NCBI GenBank assembly: GCA_012932295.1
Contig: JAAONU010000006.1
Location: forward strand, 33,444,882 to 33,508,881
Source: Cyclina sinensis
Lineage: Eukaryota > Mollusca > Bivalvia > Venerida > Veneridae
DNA: 64,000 nt
Direction of reading: 5' to 3'
Made by a program: the position numbers and the translations under genes. Below the pieces are notes generated by a model, which worked only from the letters and a program-made list of their open reading frames with translations, searched no databases and was not told where the DNA came from. Every line of letters begins with the position of its first letter. Within the stretch, counting starts at the first letter, position 1. Positions 25,161 through 37,887 of the stretch are shown one piece after another.

Positions 25161-25845
25161 ACTATACAATCTCAATGTTCCAATTCCTATGCCAAACATC
25201 TGACGTCTGTTTTACAGATTGTTTTTGTATCATTACATGTAAATAAAGTTAAAACACAAAGACATATTGTTTACTGCTTTTATTTTCCTCGTGGCCCTTG
25301 AAGTATATTTTCACACTAATATGCACGCGCGTTAAGTCTAAGTGTCTAACAAAAATGTCATGTGTCCGGTTTTTTTGTTTTTTTTACATGGTCTTTTTTT
25401 TTAAAATATACTACGTAATTTAAAAATATCATTTAAAATCACTGTAGATCAAAATGCTGTTTTATTTTTATCTTCAAGTCTATGTCACTTTATCTTCTTT
25501 TATACCTGTACAACTACATGTATTTATGCAGCTTACGTGACTATGTGAGCGCCAACAAAAATTGACAAAACAATGATTTCAAATGTGTTTGAAGTTTTAA
25601 ATAGATTTAATATTTAGCAAATCATTGATTGGATACATCATTTGAGTAATCATACTTGTATTTTGATTGGATATTCTTTTAGTCTTGCGTTACAACTATT
25701 ATAGAATCATTTGCGGAGGTTACCGTGAAACCCTTAATTGGCATGTTTGACAATGCTAATTAATCAACAAGGGGGCAAGATACTCTAGTATATACATACA
25801 ATATAGTGTTTAAGAAAATTCTGCTATGTCATGCAGTGACTTTCT
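25161..25845. other. Non-coding, no supported gene
   Basis: AT-rich sequence with one CpG-bearing spot at 25321-25335 ('atgcacgcgcgtt'). No exon is supported. Confidence 0.4.
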
Positions 25846-25849
25846 CATT

Positions 25850-26430
25850 CAGAGAAATACATGAGAGAGAAATTACAAGTATAACTAATAAGTTTTTCTG
25901 ATATAATTACATGCTTGTTATAAGCATCAGCATGTTCAAGTTTTCACAGGAATATTGGTAGCCATGGTATTCTGTAATGGTGTAGTTACAAAACAAAACA
26001 ACAACATAAAAGAATAAAAAAAACAACAAAAAAAACAACAGGCATTGTCAACAACTAGGCAGAAGTTCCCCTGTAAGTGTTGGAAAAGAAAAAGGCAGGT
26101 ACTAACACAGTTAATAAGAAGGCAGCGAACTACGACCTGACAGTATCAAGAGTTATTGTAACTAAATATATTGGTCTTACCTATAGAGCAAGAAATAAAC
26201 AAGAACATTGTCTGGCTAGGGTCGTATTAATATTCAGGGAATTAATGACAGGTACAAGCAGTATACCTAGTCAGAGAACTGCATTACCAACACTATTTCT
26301 TGCACATGACACATCTCATGGTAGTTAACATTTCTGCCAAGTGTATACTGAGTCAGAGAACTGCATTACCAACACTATTTCTTGCACATGACACACATCT
26401 CATGGTGGTTAACATTTCTGTCAAGTTATT
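25850..26430. repeat. Local duplicated segment, copy 1 (copy 2 at 28340-28860)
   Basis: 'gagaaattacaagtataac' through 'aataagttttt' parallels 28345-28375. The 'gcagcgaactacgacctgacagta' region parallels 28660-28690, and 'tcagagaactgcattaccaac' parallels 28795-28820. Order is conserved about 2.5 kb apart. Confidence 0.55.
26269..26430. repeat. Recent 82-bp tandem duplication
   Basis: 'agtcagagaactgcattacc' starts at 26269 and again at 26351. The two units are almost identical through 'catttctg(c/t)caagt', with only a 2-base insertion and a few substitutions. Confidence 0.9.
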
Positions 26431-28339
26431 TTAAAATCTATCGAGGAATGACAAAGGTATGGAGCAGACATGATTGTGTCCCCCACTATGTGTGTGTGTT
26501 GGAGGGTGGAGAGAGACGTAATTAATATAACAATACTGATGAAATAGATAAAAGCAAACATTATAATGTTTAGATTTTAGCTTATTATCTCTAAGCACCT
26601 ATGTTTTTTAAAACTGTCACAAATGAGACATTTTTCAATAGTTACGGAACTCCCCAAGGTGCCGCTGATGTGCTAAATTGCACAGTCCTTTGATTATGAA
26701 CATATTACCAGACTTTGAACCTATTTTTCACACTTCCAGATCTGTGTATGTAAGATTTAATCTGCATTTTAAAATGCAAAAAGATGTTGATCGATTTTAC
26801 TTCAGAATGCTATGGTGAAGCGTTTTAATGACACACTTGTGGCACTATCACAAAATGTATTGATTTGCCATCTATGATAGATAAATGCTATCTACACTAG
26901 GTAAACACTTCAGTATGTAATGTGTGTCACGTGTTTATACATGTATTAAGCACCTTTGGTCAAGAGAAGGAAGGGATATATCAGCAGTCTTGGACTGAAT
27001 GTCTTGTATATTCCTATCCAGTGGGTAGGTTTTCTTGCCCCATTCATCAGCTAAGCCAAATCAAGCCTCTTTGTACATTGTAACCCAGAGTGCATGGTAC
27101 TGGGGATAGTTTGAACAGAACGAGTTAATGACACTCTGTATTTCCAAAGGTCGAATGATTTCAATTTTTTTTTTAATCACAGCGAACCAAAACAACACTC
27201 GCGCAATCATAACGTGCGAAAAATATTGGTTTACTTCTTACCTGTCCATGCCAGCATAACTAATTAAAATGACTGCTAGTGTGACAATTTTTGACAGGTA
27301 TGCTCAAGTTATACAACAAGAATAAAGAACAAAACATGACCTTTAGGTTGGAAACATTGCTTGAGCAAATGATTTATTGTTGCTCATATAATCCAAGTTA
27401 ATCTTTCATTAAACGTATAGGAATTTGGCTGGGATCAAACGACTGTCCTCAAGTAAACCTGAATTCTCAAGTTATTGATGCTTGAGCAAATGATGTATTA
27501 GCAAGTGTGACAATGATTTTTTTTATTTGTACTGATGTAACACTAAACTATAAAACGTCTGAGACCTCAATTGGAGAAAAAAATTTAACAAAATGATGAC
27601 ACTTAAAAAGGCTCTTCTTAATCTCTTATTAATGATCAACATTATTTTTTGTCCAATCACATTGCAGTATTTTTCAAATTTCTATTATGTCTAACTTTGG
27701 TTAAAGTATTTCTGCATTTTCAAACAGAAGAATATGCAATTCAGCCATTCTTCAGTTCTTATCTGGTTTAGTTTCTAAAATATACAATTATAGTTTTAAT
27801 AATACCATAGAGATCCCTAATTTTTTTTAATTATGATATGGATAAGTCATTTTGGAGATCTGAATTATGTTAAATAAAGTTACGGATAAAAAGCAGTGCA
27901 ACATTACCAGAGAAGACACATTCCCTGAATTTTGTACAACATGTTTTAGATAGGATTATTTTATTATCCAAGCTTCTTAGATGGAAAACAATGCTATGAA
28001 TGTCAGGAAGGAAATGTTATAATAATATCACTACTGCTTCTCTATTCTACCAATTCTACCAATATTTCCTGAAAGGCAACAGAATTAGTTCCTAATAAAA
28101 AGGCTGAATTATAGATAGAAGAAAATGGTCAGATTAATTTGTGGGTATACATATTCGTCTGTTATCACAGGAAAATGAGGAAATGGTTTTACCATAAAGT
28201 GAAATGAACCAAGTAAAGTGTAATTTGAAACTCATGACAGAATCAACAAAATTACTATTACATAATTTATTTTCAATAAACCTGACATTGCATAGATGAG
28301 AAAGATTAAAAGGTAAACATTCCATTTTACATCAACTGG
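26431..28339. other. Non-coding, no supported gene
   Basis: AT-rich DNA. Around 27985-28040 there is weak similarity to the 11110 and 21770 blocks ('aatgttataataatatcac'), suggesting a third remnant of the segment A/B family. The short frame at 28134-28325 (-) is not protein-like. Confidence 0.4.
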
Positions 28340-28860
<521 letters not shown>

Positions 28861-29335
28861 TAATATGCACTGAATATACTGAAACAATGCATAACACAAA
28901 CTACTGATATGACTGAACAAGCTGAAAAAAGCACAGCACAAATTAGCAAATTGATAGAACAATCACGAAAGAGTATACAACAAATTGAAAACTATTATAT
29001 CAAGCCAGTTTTGGTCTTCCACAGAAAGCCATATAAACTGTTACACCATTTACTGTATTTTGATCTTTCTACATTAATTTCATTGTCATCAATAACAGTC
29101 ATTCTTTAGGATAGTAAGTGCCTTTTTTCATTATATTTTATAGTTATATGAAACATAGAAATGCCTAAATCTCAAACTTTCCTCAAGGTTGGTTTCAGAT
29201 ATGATTGATATCCAATTATCCATTATATTTTCCTATCAAAATGAGTGGAGTTTTAAATTGTGGGGAAAATCTAATGGTCTTTTAAACACCAGTAACATGT
29301 AGATGAATTTTGTTTAAAACAAAAAAAAACTGGAT
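28861..29335. other. Non-coding, no supported gene
   Basis: The frame at 28909-29109 (+) begins with a Gln/Lys/Ser-rich stretch (TEQAEKSTAQISKLIEQSRK) that could pass for a short coiled coil. It has no splice context or homology that I recognise, and I treat it as chance. Confidence 0.35.
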
Positions 29336-29339
29336 GTCT

Positions 29340-29785
29340 CACATGCAACATTTAACTTCACTGTGACCTTGTCCTTTGTCCTAATGACCTCAAAAACAGT
29401 AGATGTCTTCTACTCAATAAGAGCAACAATCCTATGAAGTTTGAAGGGCATGGGTCAAATGGTAAGCTAGCTATTGAGTGGAAACTGTTTTCACATTCAA
29501 TGTCACTTTGACCTTGCCCTTCAACCAACTCATTCTAAAAAATATAAAGCCTTTCACTAATCAAGGGCAATTATCCTACGAAGTTTGAAGACGTGGTTCA
29601 AATTGTACTCCAGTTACTGAGTGAAAACTTTTCACATTCAAGGTCACTCTGGCCTTGACCTTTGATTAAAATAGGTTTCTTCTATGTAATAAGGGAGGGC
29701 AATCATCCTATGAAGTTTGAAGGCTGTGTCAGTCAAATCATACATAAGTTATATTGAATGGAAACAATTTAGTGTGACAAACAGA
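29340..29785. repeat. Dispersed repeat with 'tgaccttg' modules (as at 2930-3285)
   Basis: Three modules with 'cttctactcaataaga', 'cctatgaagtttgaag', 'ggtcaaat...gtggaaac' and 'cacattcaaggtcac' in the same order as the first copy near the left edge. It ends with 'gtgacaaacagacagag', a junction also seen in other families. Confidence 0.75.
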
Positions 29786-30440
29786 CAGAGAGGCCAAAAA
29801 CAAAACATCTCTCCATAAATATGTCTACTTATGCTTAAATTCTTGTTGAAAAGGGCAGCTGGGAAGCTTCAGATATGTCATTTGATAAAATTTCACCAAT
29901 TGTACCTGCTTTCAGGACTTCATAATCCATTTCGACTAGCTACAGATCACATGGGACAACACAGAAAGCCATGCTAAATCCAGCTTTGAGGGTTAGTAAG
30001 AAAATGTTTAGATTTTATTCAGCGTGTTCTTGTACAGTCATTCCTATCTGATTTCCCAAAGGACAATGCAACAAGGTAAGAAATGCATTGTAATGAGTAG
30101 AAATACCAGAACAAGACCTCTAATCTCGCAATGTGCTTATTTATCTATCAATTGTAGGATACTACATCATGGGGCACCTGTTTTATGCTCTCTCGTGAAC
30201 CTTTTTTTTTTTGGTCAACAATCCATCGCTTGAATGGTAAAATGGTCCTTTTGAATAAGAAATATGAAGTTAAAAGTTTGAATGCATGCTGAAAAAACTT
30301 TCACGTGTTTTCAGGCCTAAACTAGAATTTTACATTCTAAACATTCTTTAGGTAAATACAAAGCACACCAGCCAATCTTCGGTGCACAACATGATTTTTT
30401 GCAACTCTACAGATTTCTTACTGAAAAATACCATTTTACC
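29786..30440. other. Non-coding, no supported gene
   Basis: AT-rich sequence without recognisable repeat structure or exon. Confidence 0.4.
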
Positions 30441-30442
30441 TT

Positions 30443-30670
30443 TCAAGTGACAGGTTGTTGACATTGACCTTTGACCCCATAATCTCTTAGTGGGTCTGGC
30501 AGGTAGAGCTCATCAAGTTGCATGCACCTGTAAAGTTTGGAGGCTGTAGGTGGAAGGACTTCTGTGTTATGGTCAAGGTAAAAGTTTTGTAACAAACAGA
30601 CAGACAAACAAACAAACAAACAAACAAACAGACCAAAAACGATATGCTCCCTCTGGGAGGCATAAGAGAC
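30443..30670. repeat. Repeat remnant with (ACAA)n microsatellite
   Basis: 'ttgacattgacctttgacc' at about 30458, the 'acaaacaaacaaacaaac' run at about 30604-30630 and the terminus 'tatgctccctctgggaggca' form a short member of the 'tgacctttgacc' families. The frame on the - strand here (with FVCLFVCLSVCLL) is the microsatellite read through. Confidence 0.7.
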
Positions 30671-31257
30671 TGAATTGCTCTGCACTGAAACTATATAGGC
30701 TATGGAACATTTAAAGCAAACATTAACTTCATACTTTGAAAATTTCCTCCTAGTAATCCTGTGTTTAGACTTCATCTGAGTTAGCTGCTAAAAATAAAGA
30801 AAGAAGAGATTTAACTGAAGAAAACCATCCCTGTGAGCTAAAAATGGATTACCATTGATGACCATTCATCTTCTACAAGTAAGACAATGTAATCTCAAGG
30901 ACTACTCCACCAAATTACTCTAAAACTTGACAAACAGACAAACTTTCCTAGATTCTTGTAAGCTATCAAGAGAGAAACAGAAGCTGTCAGTGGAGACAGC
31001 ATGCTCGACTATTTAAGTACTGTATAGTTCAGAAAGGGATAACTATTAAAAAATCAATTTAATTCAAAATCTTTAAATATATAGACAAGAATCTTCTCCA
31101 TGGCAGAAATCTGGATGCAGACACCATCATTTCTATCTTCACAAATTTGTGTCATTAAGTATGGTACAAATGTTTTGAATGATTTAACATAAACCTTTCA
31201 TTCAATTTCTATTAACAATCAACTCAGACTTTTTCACTATATTTTCATTCATGTATT
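30671..31257. other. Non-coding, no supported gene
   Basis: Contains a repeat-like phrase 'cagtggagacagcatgctcg' at about 30990. Otherwise no recognisable structure. Confidence 0.4.
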
Positions 31258-32361
31258 AATCCCCTTCCGCAAAGCGGGGAGGGGATTATAGGAATGGCCT
31301 CCGTCTGTCCGTCCGAAACACTTTCATGTCCGCTCCACAACTTTTAAACCGCTGAAAATTTTTTAAAATAACTTGGCACAAGTGATCACCATTATAAGAC
31401 GATGTGCAGAGCACAATAATTGGGTTGCTACTCTCAAGGTCAAGGTCACAGTTAAAGGTCAAATATCCACATTTCACATCTGCTCTACTAACTTGGCTTA
31501 CGAAAAGTTTTTTAAATACTTTGCACAAATAATCACGACTATGACACAATGTGCAGAACCCAACATCTGTCCATCTGTCCTTCCGTCTGTCCATCCGTAA
31601 CACTTTCGTATCCACTCTATAACTTTTAAACTGCTGAAAATTTTTTGAACTAACTTGGCTTATGAAATTTTTTTTTATTATTTTGCACAAGTGATCACCA
31701 CTATGACACAATGTGCAGAACCGAACATCTGTCCATCCATCTGTCCATCCGAAACACTTTCGTGTCCGCTCCATAACTTTTAAAGTGCTGAAACTTTTTT
31801 GAAATAACTTGGCACAAGTGATCACCAATTATGAAACGATGTGCAGAGCGCAATAATTGGGTTGCTACCCCCAAGGTCAAGGTCACACATAAAGGTCAAG
31901 TGTTAAAAAGTCCTCATTTCGTGTCCGCTCCATAACTTTTAAACCGCTGAAAATTTTTTGAAATAACTTTGTACAAGTGATCACCATTATGAGACGATGT
32001 GCAGAGCGCAATAACTGGGTTGCTATCCCCAAGGTTAAGGTCACAGTTAAAGGTCAAATATCCATATTTCACGTCTTCTCTATAACTTACTAACTTGGTT
32101 TACGAAAAGTTTTTTAATTACTTTGAACAAATGGTCACCACTATGACATGATGTGCAGAACCCAACTTCCAGGTTGCTACTGCAAAGGTCAAGCTTAAAT
32201 GTTCTCCATAACTTTTTGACTTTATAGAAGATTTTAAATAACTTGGCACAAATAATTACTATCATGAGACTATGTGCTTATAATATGCATGGCACAACAT
32301 CAAGGTCATGGTTTGTTAAAGGTCAAGAAGTACATATTCATGTCTGCTGCGGAAGGGGATT
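31258..32361. mobile_element. 1.1-kb element with perfect 14-bp inverted ends and internal tandem modules
   Basis: AATCCCCTTCCGCA (31258-31271) is the exact inverse complement of TGCGGAAGGGGATT (32348-32361). Between them lie about five modules of 140-300 bp with 'cataacttttaaaccgctg', 'aataacttggcacaagtga', 'tcaccattatgagacgatg' and 'aaggtcaaggtcacagtt'. No transposase frame is seen. The 180-codon frame at 31286-31828 (-) is the module read repeatedly and is not a gene. The simplest reading is a non-autonomous DNA element whose interior is satellite-like. Confidence 0.65.
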
Positions 32362-32630
32362 TAGCTGTCCTTCAGACTGCCTTGTTAAAAATAGCTTTAC
32401 AACCTAGACTTGAATTGACACGTATATAGAAACCTTTTTTCTTGCTGAACAGTTAAGTTTGATATTTTTCTATGACAATTATAGTTAATGTACTCCTTCA
32501 TTCAGCAAGGTCATAAGGTTAAATTACTTTATGAGAAAGTCATAATTCAATATTATGTTACTTTGGGTATTCTTAAATTTGATTTAACCCATTAATGTCT
32601 ATCATCTACAAAAGTCAACAAATGAGGAAA

Positions 32631-32672
32631 CAGTGCAGACCCAGATCAGCGATCTGATCAGGGTCTGCACTG
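32631..32672. repeat. Strong hairpin, repeat fragment
   Basis: CAGTGCAGACCC (32631-32642) pairs perfectly with GGGTCTGCACTG (32661-32672). Inside, GATCAG and CTGATC pair around a CGAT loop, with one A/A mismatch between stems. The inner motif resembles the hairpin at 35123-35178, so both may derive from the same dispersed family. Confidence 0.8.
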
Positions 32673-33183
32673 TTTGAATAAAGGAATTTCTTCTGAATTC
32701 AAAAAAGTCTTGTCCATCTGACAAGGATGGCATTATCCATTAAGCATGGGTTAAAGTTTAATGTTAAGTTAGATGTTACCTCAAGTATTCTTTAATATCA
32801 TTTAAAGTTTATTACTGTTGGTATTCATAAACATCTTCTAATTATCAAATTATTTGAGTGCATTGAATTTTCTTAAAGTAAGATTGTCGCTACAGTCCCA
32901 AGATAGCTTAGACTACATCTACAACACAGATTAATTAAGCTTCCTTTACATGGCGCAGTAAAACAGCTGTTAAGCATACAGAAAAAAAGAAAACAGTTAC
33001 TATATATATCCAACAAAATATCATTTATAATCATGAAATGTGTTGAATCGATTGCAACATATGAAAGCAATGAACACTGATGTACTTGTCAAGGTTCCTG
33101 TTTAGGCAGTGCTGCATCTATATTTAACTAATTGGCGAGTATATATGCTACAAATATGTATTATCTATGATGAGCCTGCACAT

Positions 33184-33662
33184 CCGTCAATACATCTGTC
33201 GAAACTGAACGATGGACAAGTCCTGAACGATGGACAAGTCTGTCAATACATCTGTCCAAACTGAACAATGGACAAGTCCGTCAATACATCTTTCGAAACT
33301 AAACGATGGACAAGTCCGTCAATACATCTGTCGAAACTAAACGATGGACAAGTCCTGAACGATGGACAAGTCTGTCAATACATCTGTCCAAACTGAACAA
33401 TGGACAAGTCCGTCAATACATCTGTCCAAACTGAACAATGGACAAGTCCGTCAATACATCTGTCGAAACTTAACGATGGACAAGTCCGTCAATACATCTG
33501 TCGAAACTGAACGATGGACAAGTCCTGAACGATGGACAAGTCCGTCAATACATCTGTCCAAACTGAACAATGGACAAGTCCGTCAATACATCTGTCGAAA
33601 CTGACCAATGGACAAGTCCGTCAATACATCTGTCCAAACTGAACGATGGACAAGTCCATAAA
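33184..33662. repeat. Minisatellite, 38-bp unit with 18-bp partial units
   Basis: The main unit contains 'gtccgtcaatacatctgtc' plus 'gaaactgaacgatggacaa'. Three times (about 33220, 33350 and 33520) a truncated 18-bp unit 'gtcctgaacgatggacaa' is interposed, giving a higher-order pattern. The 80-codon frame at 33362-33604 (+) is the unit read in three phases. The left flank 'cctgcacatccgtc' joins to the hairpin family at 35123. Confidence 0.92.
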
Positions 33663-33779
33663 TGCTCTGTGTCCCTGGTCTATCAAATAATTTAAATAAT
33701 ACCAGTGATAAAACAGAAAATGGAAAAACACATGAACCTTCTCGTTATTCACAAGTGTCTGATCACAGTAAGTAGGCAT

Positions 33780-36260
33780 TGTAATAATTCAATAATTATC
33801 TACTCTGGAAATCTAATATATTAAAACAGGCCTTTTGGGTACAATATCAGAACATTTCTGCATAAAATAACCTTTTACAACGTTGTCAGAAACATTTTAC
33901 ATTGCAGTTCTAAATGTCAATTTAGTCCTCAATGGCTGAAATTTAAGGATTAATGTTTCAGTAGGCTGTAATATAGTAAAAGATATGACATTTTTTTAGA
34001 AATTAGTGTAAAAGCAGTGACAGACAATTGATCTTTGCTTCAAGTTTTATGAACAAAATCAGTTATTTTCAACACTTAGTTCATGCATTCACACTGCATA
34101 TTATTATCAATGAAATATTCATTTCAGTGTTGCTTCCATATCCATTTAGCCTCCAAAAAGTAAACATTTTGATAACATAAAAGATAAATAGCAAAGGAAG
34201 AATATTCAATAGATATTCTAAAATTTTCCAGATTTTGCAAGGTTTGCATAATTTCTGTGCAAGTTTTTGTTAACAAATAAAATATGACTTAAAATGTGCT
34301 AAAGTGTGAAACCACTAAAATACTACTACAGAACAATAGTATCTCCATACCAGAAGAACATCTCATTTCCAGCAGCTTAAAAAAGATTAAAAGCAGGTTA
34401 TTCTTATTCATAACTCAATTTGTTTGACTTACAGCACATAACACTTCACCTAAAGGTGCTATCCACATGAGAGTACATCATGGACACAATTTTACATGTT
34501 TAACAAATTTGTGGAGTTTGATGACATTGAAGACAGTGACACAAAATTAATGTGGACAGATGGACACAGGTGAAATGTAAATGTTATGCAACACCCACCC
34601 CGCCCTCTGCACCTACAGAGTAAAAAATGTGCATAATCATGAAATTTTGTTAATTTTAAAGTCGAAAGCTATCTTTTTATAAAGTATCTAAGAAACAATA
34701 AGTTTAAAATACCTTAAGAAATTTCTAGGTGATTAAAGTAAACCAAAATTTACTTATGCTGAACAGTTGCTCTTGGCAATAGTCTAGTTATTTTGACAAA
34801 AACAGGAAATATACATATATGATATTCTATGGGAAATGATCAGTTTGGAATAATATAAGAAGTGTCACATATAGATTGTTATAGTCCATGTAAAACAGAT
34901 TAAATAAACTAATTCAAAGAGCATAATCGTTTAAATTAACCTAACACACAAGTTACAGCTGGCTCATAGCTTACCATCTTTATTGTACTAATTTATAATG
35001 ATGCTGTATTCTCATGAATATAAATGATCTTACAAAATTCAACTGAATAGAAAATACTTTAACATGTTTGTTGTTCATTAACCCTTAACCTGCTGGAACC
35101 GAAAGTGATTAGCCTTTGCCACCAGTATAGAGCCAAGCCAGCCTGCACATCCGTGCAGTCTGACCAGGCTCTATACTGTTGGTAGCTCTTTTTTTTATAT
35201 TTTGATATTGAAATCCCTTAAACTTTGAATGGACTGTTCCAAATTCAAATCTGTGCAAATCCATTACAAAATTTCAGCATGTTCAGGGTTAATATTATAT
35301 CATTTATTTGACACTCACTGCAAGTTATTCGAGCAACAAAAGGTAACAAGCCTTTCTACTGAGCACTGTTTCTAAAATTGTGAAAATTGCAGATTAAATA
35401 TTAAAAAAAAAAAACCCATTATGTTAAGAAACAATTAAATTATATATTTGTTTTTTCCTTAAACATGAGGAAATACTAATTAAATGCTTTCTCTGGACCA
35501 AAATGATACAGTTCTTCATTTTAACTTTTGGAATAAGTATAAAATAAACTTGGGGGAAAAACATATTAAATATGTAAAAGATATACAATATTAATTCATG
35601 ACACTGCAAGTGACACTGGTGGTCGATTTAATGTGCTGTTAGGAGATGAGATCTATTTGATAATGTTTGAACAGGCAACATGTAAGATGAATTACCTCGA
35701 CCTTTGTTTTTCATTAACCCAATTACAACGTACCCAAACGATATTTAACAAAATTTTTTGTAAAGCCTGTTTATTTTCAATGATTTCCAAGCACTAAAAG
35801 TCACTTTTTTTGAAAATAAAAGTCTTTTTTTTTTTACACAAGTGTGCATATGATGTTATCAATTCTCTCATTAAAAGACATTGTGCAGTCAAAGTATATT
35901 ACTAGTACAATCCATTACTGATAAGCGATCATATATGCAGTAAGGTAATGCAAACTCTCCAACTGATGCATTTCGAAATTATTGCAAATTTCTTAGTTCT
36001 AATAATCAAAAATACTGAAAACACAAAATATGTAATCAATTAATCCCTAAAAATCATCAAGACTAATATATTCTTAAAAAGATTTAAAGCATGAGCAATC
36101 TGCAAGACAAACATACTTCTATTTCCATGACAACATTTACTAACCTACATACTATTTTTTTTTTGTAAGTACAATATTTAAATCACAAATATGTTTTAAA
36201 CTGTCTCTGTAATTTCAGTAGCAAATATTCATGCAAAGTGTTTGGCTTAAAGCAGTACTG
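33780..36260. repeat. Segmental duplication unit U1 (partial)
   Basis: Matches to the later units include: 33785-33850 'ttattcaata...tctaat...ttttgggtacaat' with 42795-42850 and 52935-52990; 33880-33945 'gttgtcag...ttctaaatgtcaat' with 42885-42930 and 53005-53055; 35635-35690 'tttgaacaggcaacatg' with 55325-55350; and 36165-36200 'gtacttaaatcacaaa'-like with 55640-55665. The unit carries no intact coding frame that I can support. Confidence 0.5.
35123..35178. repeat. Nested double hairpin, repeat fragment
   Basis: The outer stem CAGTATAGAGCC (35123-35134) pairs perfectly with GGCTCTATACTG (35167-35178). The inner stem CTGCAC (35143-35148) pairs with GTGCAG (35153-35158). The motif 'cctgcacatccgtgcag' suggests a dispersed mollusc-type repeat. 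Confidence 0.8.
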
Positions 36261-36339
36261 ACTTGTCCTTCAATGTAATTATTTCCCTTTTTCACTTTCA
36301 TAATGTCCCCAATTTACTTTTTCTTTATTGTCTCTGAAT

Positions 36340-37420
36340 TCTTAAACTAACTTACCAGTACAACTTAAAATTTATATGAAAGACTGCAAAGCAACTCCAT
36401 GTGCCAAAGTTTGATAATTCAGAGTTGTATTTAGACTTGATTATGCCCCCTTTTCACATAAAAAATGTCCTAAAGTCAACATTTTTCCTGAATATCTGTG
36501 GAAGCAGCATTGTAGTTAACCTGAAACTTAAAACATATATGAAGGCTCCCCTAAAGGTGCACTGGCTTTTAAGATGCATCCCTAATTTGGGGTAAAAACC
36601 TTTGCATTGACTCTCTTATAAGTCATGGTATGAAATGAAGAAGATTCAGGCCACAGTTAATGGATGATTTAAGTGTAATTTATAGAAATTCCGGCCACAA
36701 CTGCCTTTGCATTCAGCTTGCAATTCAATTAGAAATGCAAATGAGTCGGTTGCTTTTAAGAGTTTTAAAAATGGCCCTGGAACCATTGATGTAGCAGGTG
36801 GTGGATAATGGTCAGCATAAGTCATTTTCGCTTCAGCAAAGAAATTTGTAGAATGCACTTATAAACCCATCCCCCCTCCCCCTCCCCACTCTGAGTTTGA
36901 ATTTTGAGAACAAAAAGTGTGTCTTATTAGCGAGTGTGTGAGTGAATATGGTAGATAATGTCCAAAAATTTCTTGAATATCTCTGCAACCAGTACTTATA
37001 TTAATTTAAAATATATATGAAGTGTCACAAGCCAATTTAATAGGGCAAGTTTATACCTCTGACTTGCATTTTGACGTATGTATTTCCTCTTTTCATTTAA
37101 GGAATGTCCCAAAATAGATATTTTGTTGAACTGTTTTATGAATATCATGCAAAGAATGAATTGTGATTGGAACCCTGATTTTTATTTTGCCATTATTATG
37201 CCCTCTTCTTACTACTTAGAAAATTTCCAAAAAATTACTTTACATTGAATAACTCAGGAACCAGTACAGGTATTAGCCTTAATAAGGAAAGTCACAATGT
37301 CAAGTGTCATAACTCTTGCTTTTATTTTGACATAATTATTCCCCTTCATTTAGAAGATGACATATTCTAATTGTGTAATATTATAAGGATTTAAACTTCG
37401 CATAATATATTAGAATTTTC
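36340..37420. repeat. Dispersed repeat with 'attatgccccctttt' modules
   Basis: Three diverged modules at about 36355, 36960 and 37190 share 'ttatgcccccttttcac', 'aatgtcc(a)aaa', 'tgaatatctctgcaaccag' and 'tatatgaag...cacaagcc'. The frame at 36646-36858 (-) falls between modules, has no exon borders and is left uncalled. Confidence 0.6.
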
Positions 37421-37883
37421 TGCATGCTTTGACAAGAAGTCAGAAAATTTGTTACGAATTTTCCCTGCCCAGTTTTGTACAGCAGGTATAGTTTCTTTTT
37501 TCAGCTGTTCTAGCAGAAGACATACTTTACTAATATGGTTCATCTTCTTCAAGTTAAGAAGAAGTCAAGTTATCTTAGAGTTACCTAATGTCATCAGTAT
37601 CATATGATTTTAGTAACATTCTTCAGTAACACTTATTTCTCTTCCATCCGTGCTCCCAGATTCAGTCTAAGCACTGGTGGGGGTATGAATTGCATTCAGC
37701 GATAGCTCTAGTTCAATTTGGACAGATCCATTAATTGTTTATGCAGGTGCTTATTGAAAACTTACTGACTGAATGGCAAATAGTGCAAATTCAAGAACTC
37801 TAAGTGTTCTGGTTTCAGACAAGATCTGGTTCAAAAAATTTCCTATATATTTCTTTGTTAAGGGTGGAGCCATTATACTGACC
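37421..37883. other. Non-coding, no supported gene
   Basis: Spacer between the repeat family and the MITE. A short phrase 'tctaagcactggtgggggt' occurs at about 37668. No exon is supported. Confidence 0.4.
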
Positions 37884-37887
37884 GAAG

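Noticed and set aside
30443..30775. 110-codon - strand frame with a hydrophobic FVCLFVCLSVCLL run
   Set aside because: The hydrophobic run is the (ACAA)n microsatellite on the opposite strand, inside a repeat remnant.
31286..31828. 180-codon open frame on the - strand, with repeated TDGWTD and HSGDHLC peptides
   Set aside because: It follows the internal modules of the inverted-end element at 31258-32361. The modules also occur outside this frame and in shifted frames, so coding is not conserved.
33362..33604. 80-codon + strand frame with repeated peptides
   Set aside because: The 38-bp unit is read in three phases, giving a 38-residue superperiod. This is a repeat artefact.
36646..36858. 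70-codon - strand frame (MTYADHYPPPATSMVPGPFLK)
   Set aside because: It looks somewhat protein-like but lies between modules of a dispersed repeat, without AG/GT borders. I could not support it.
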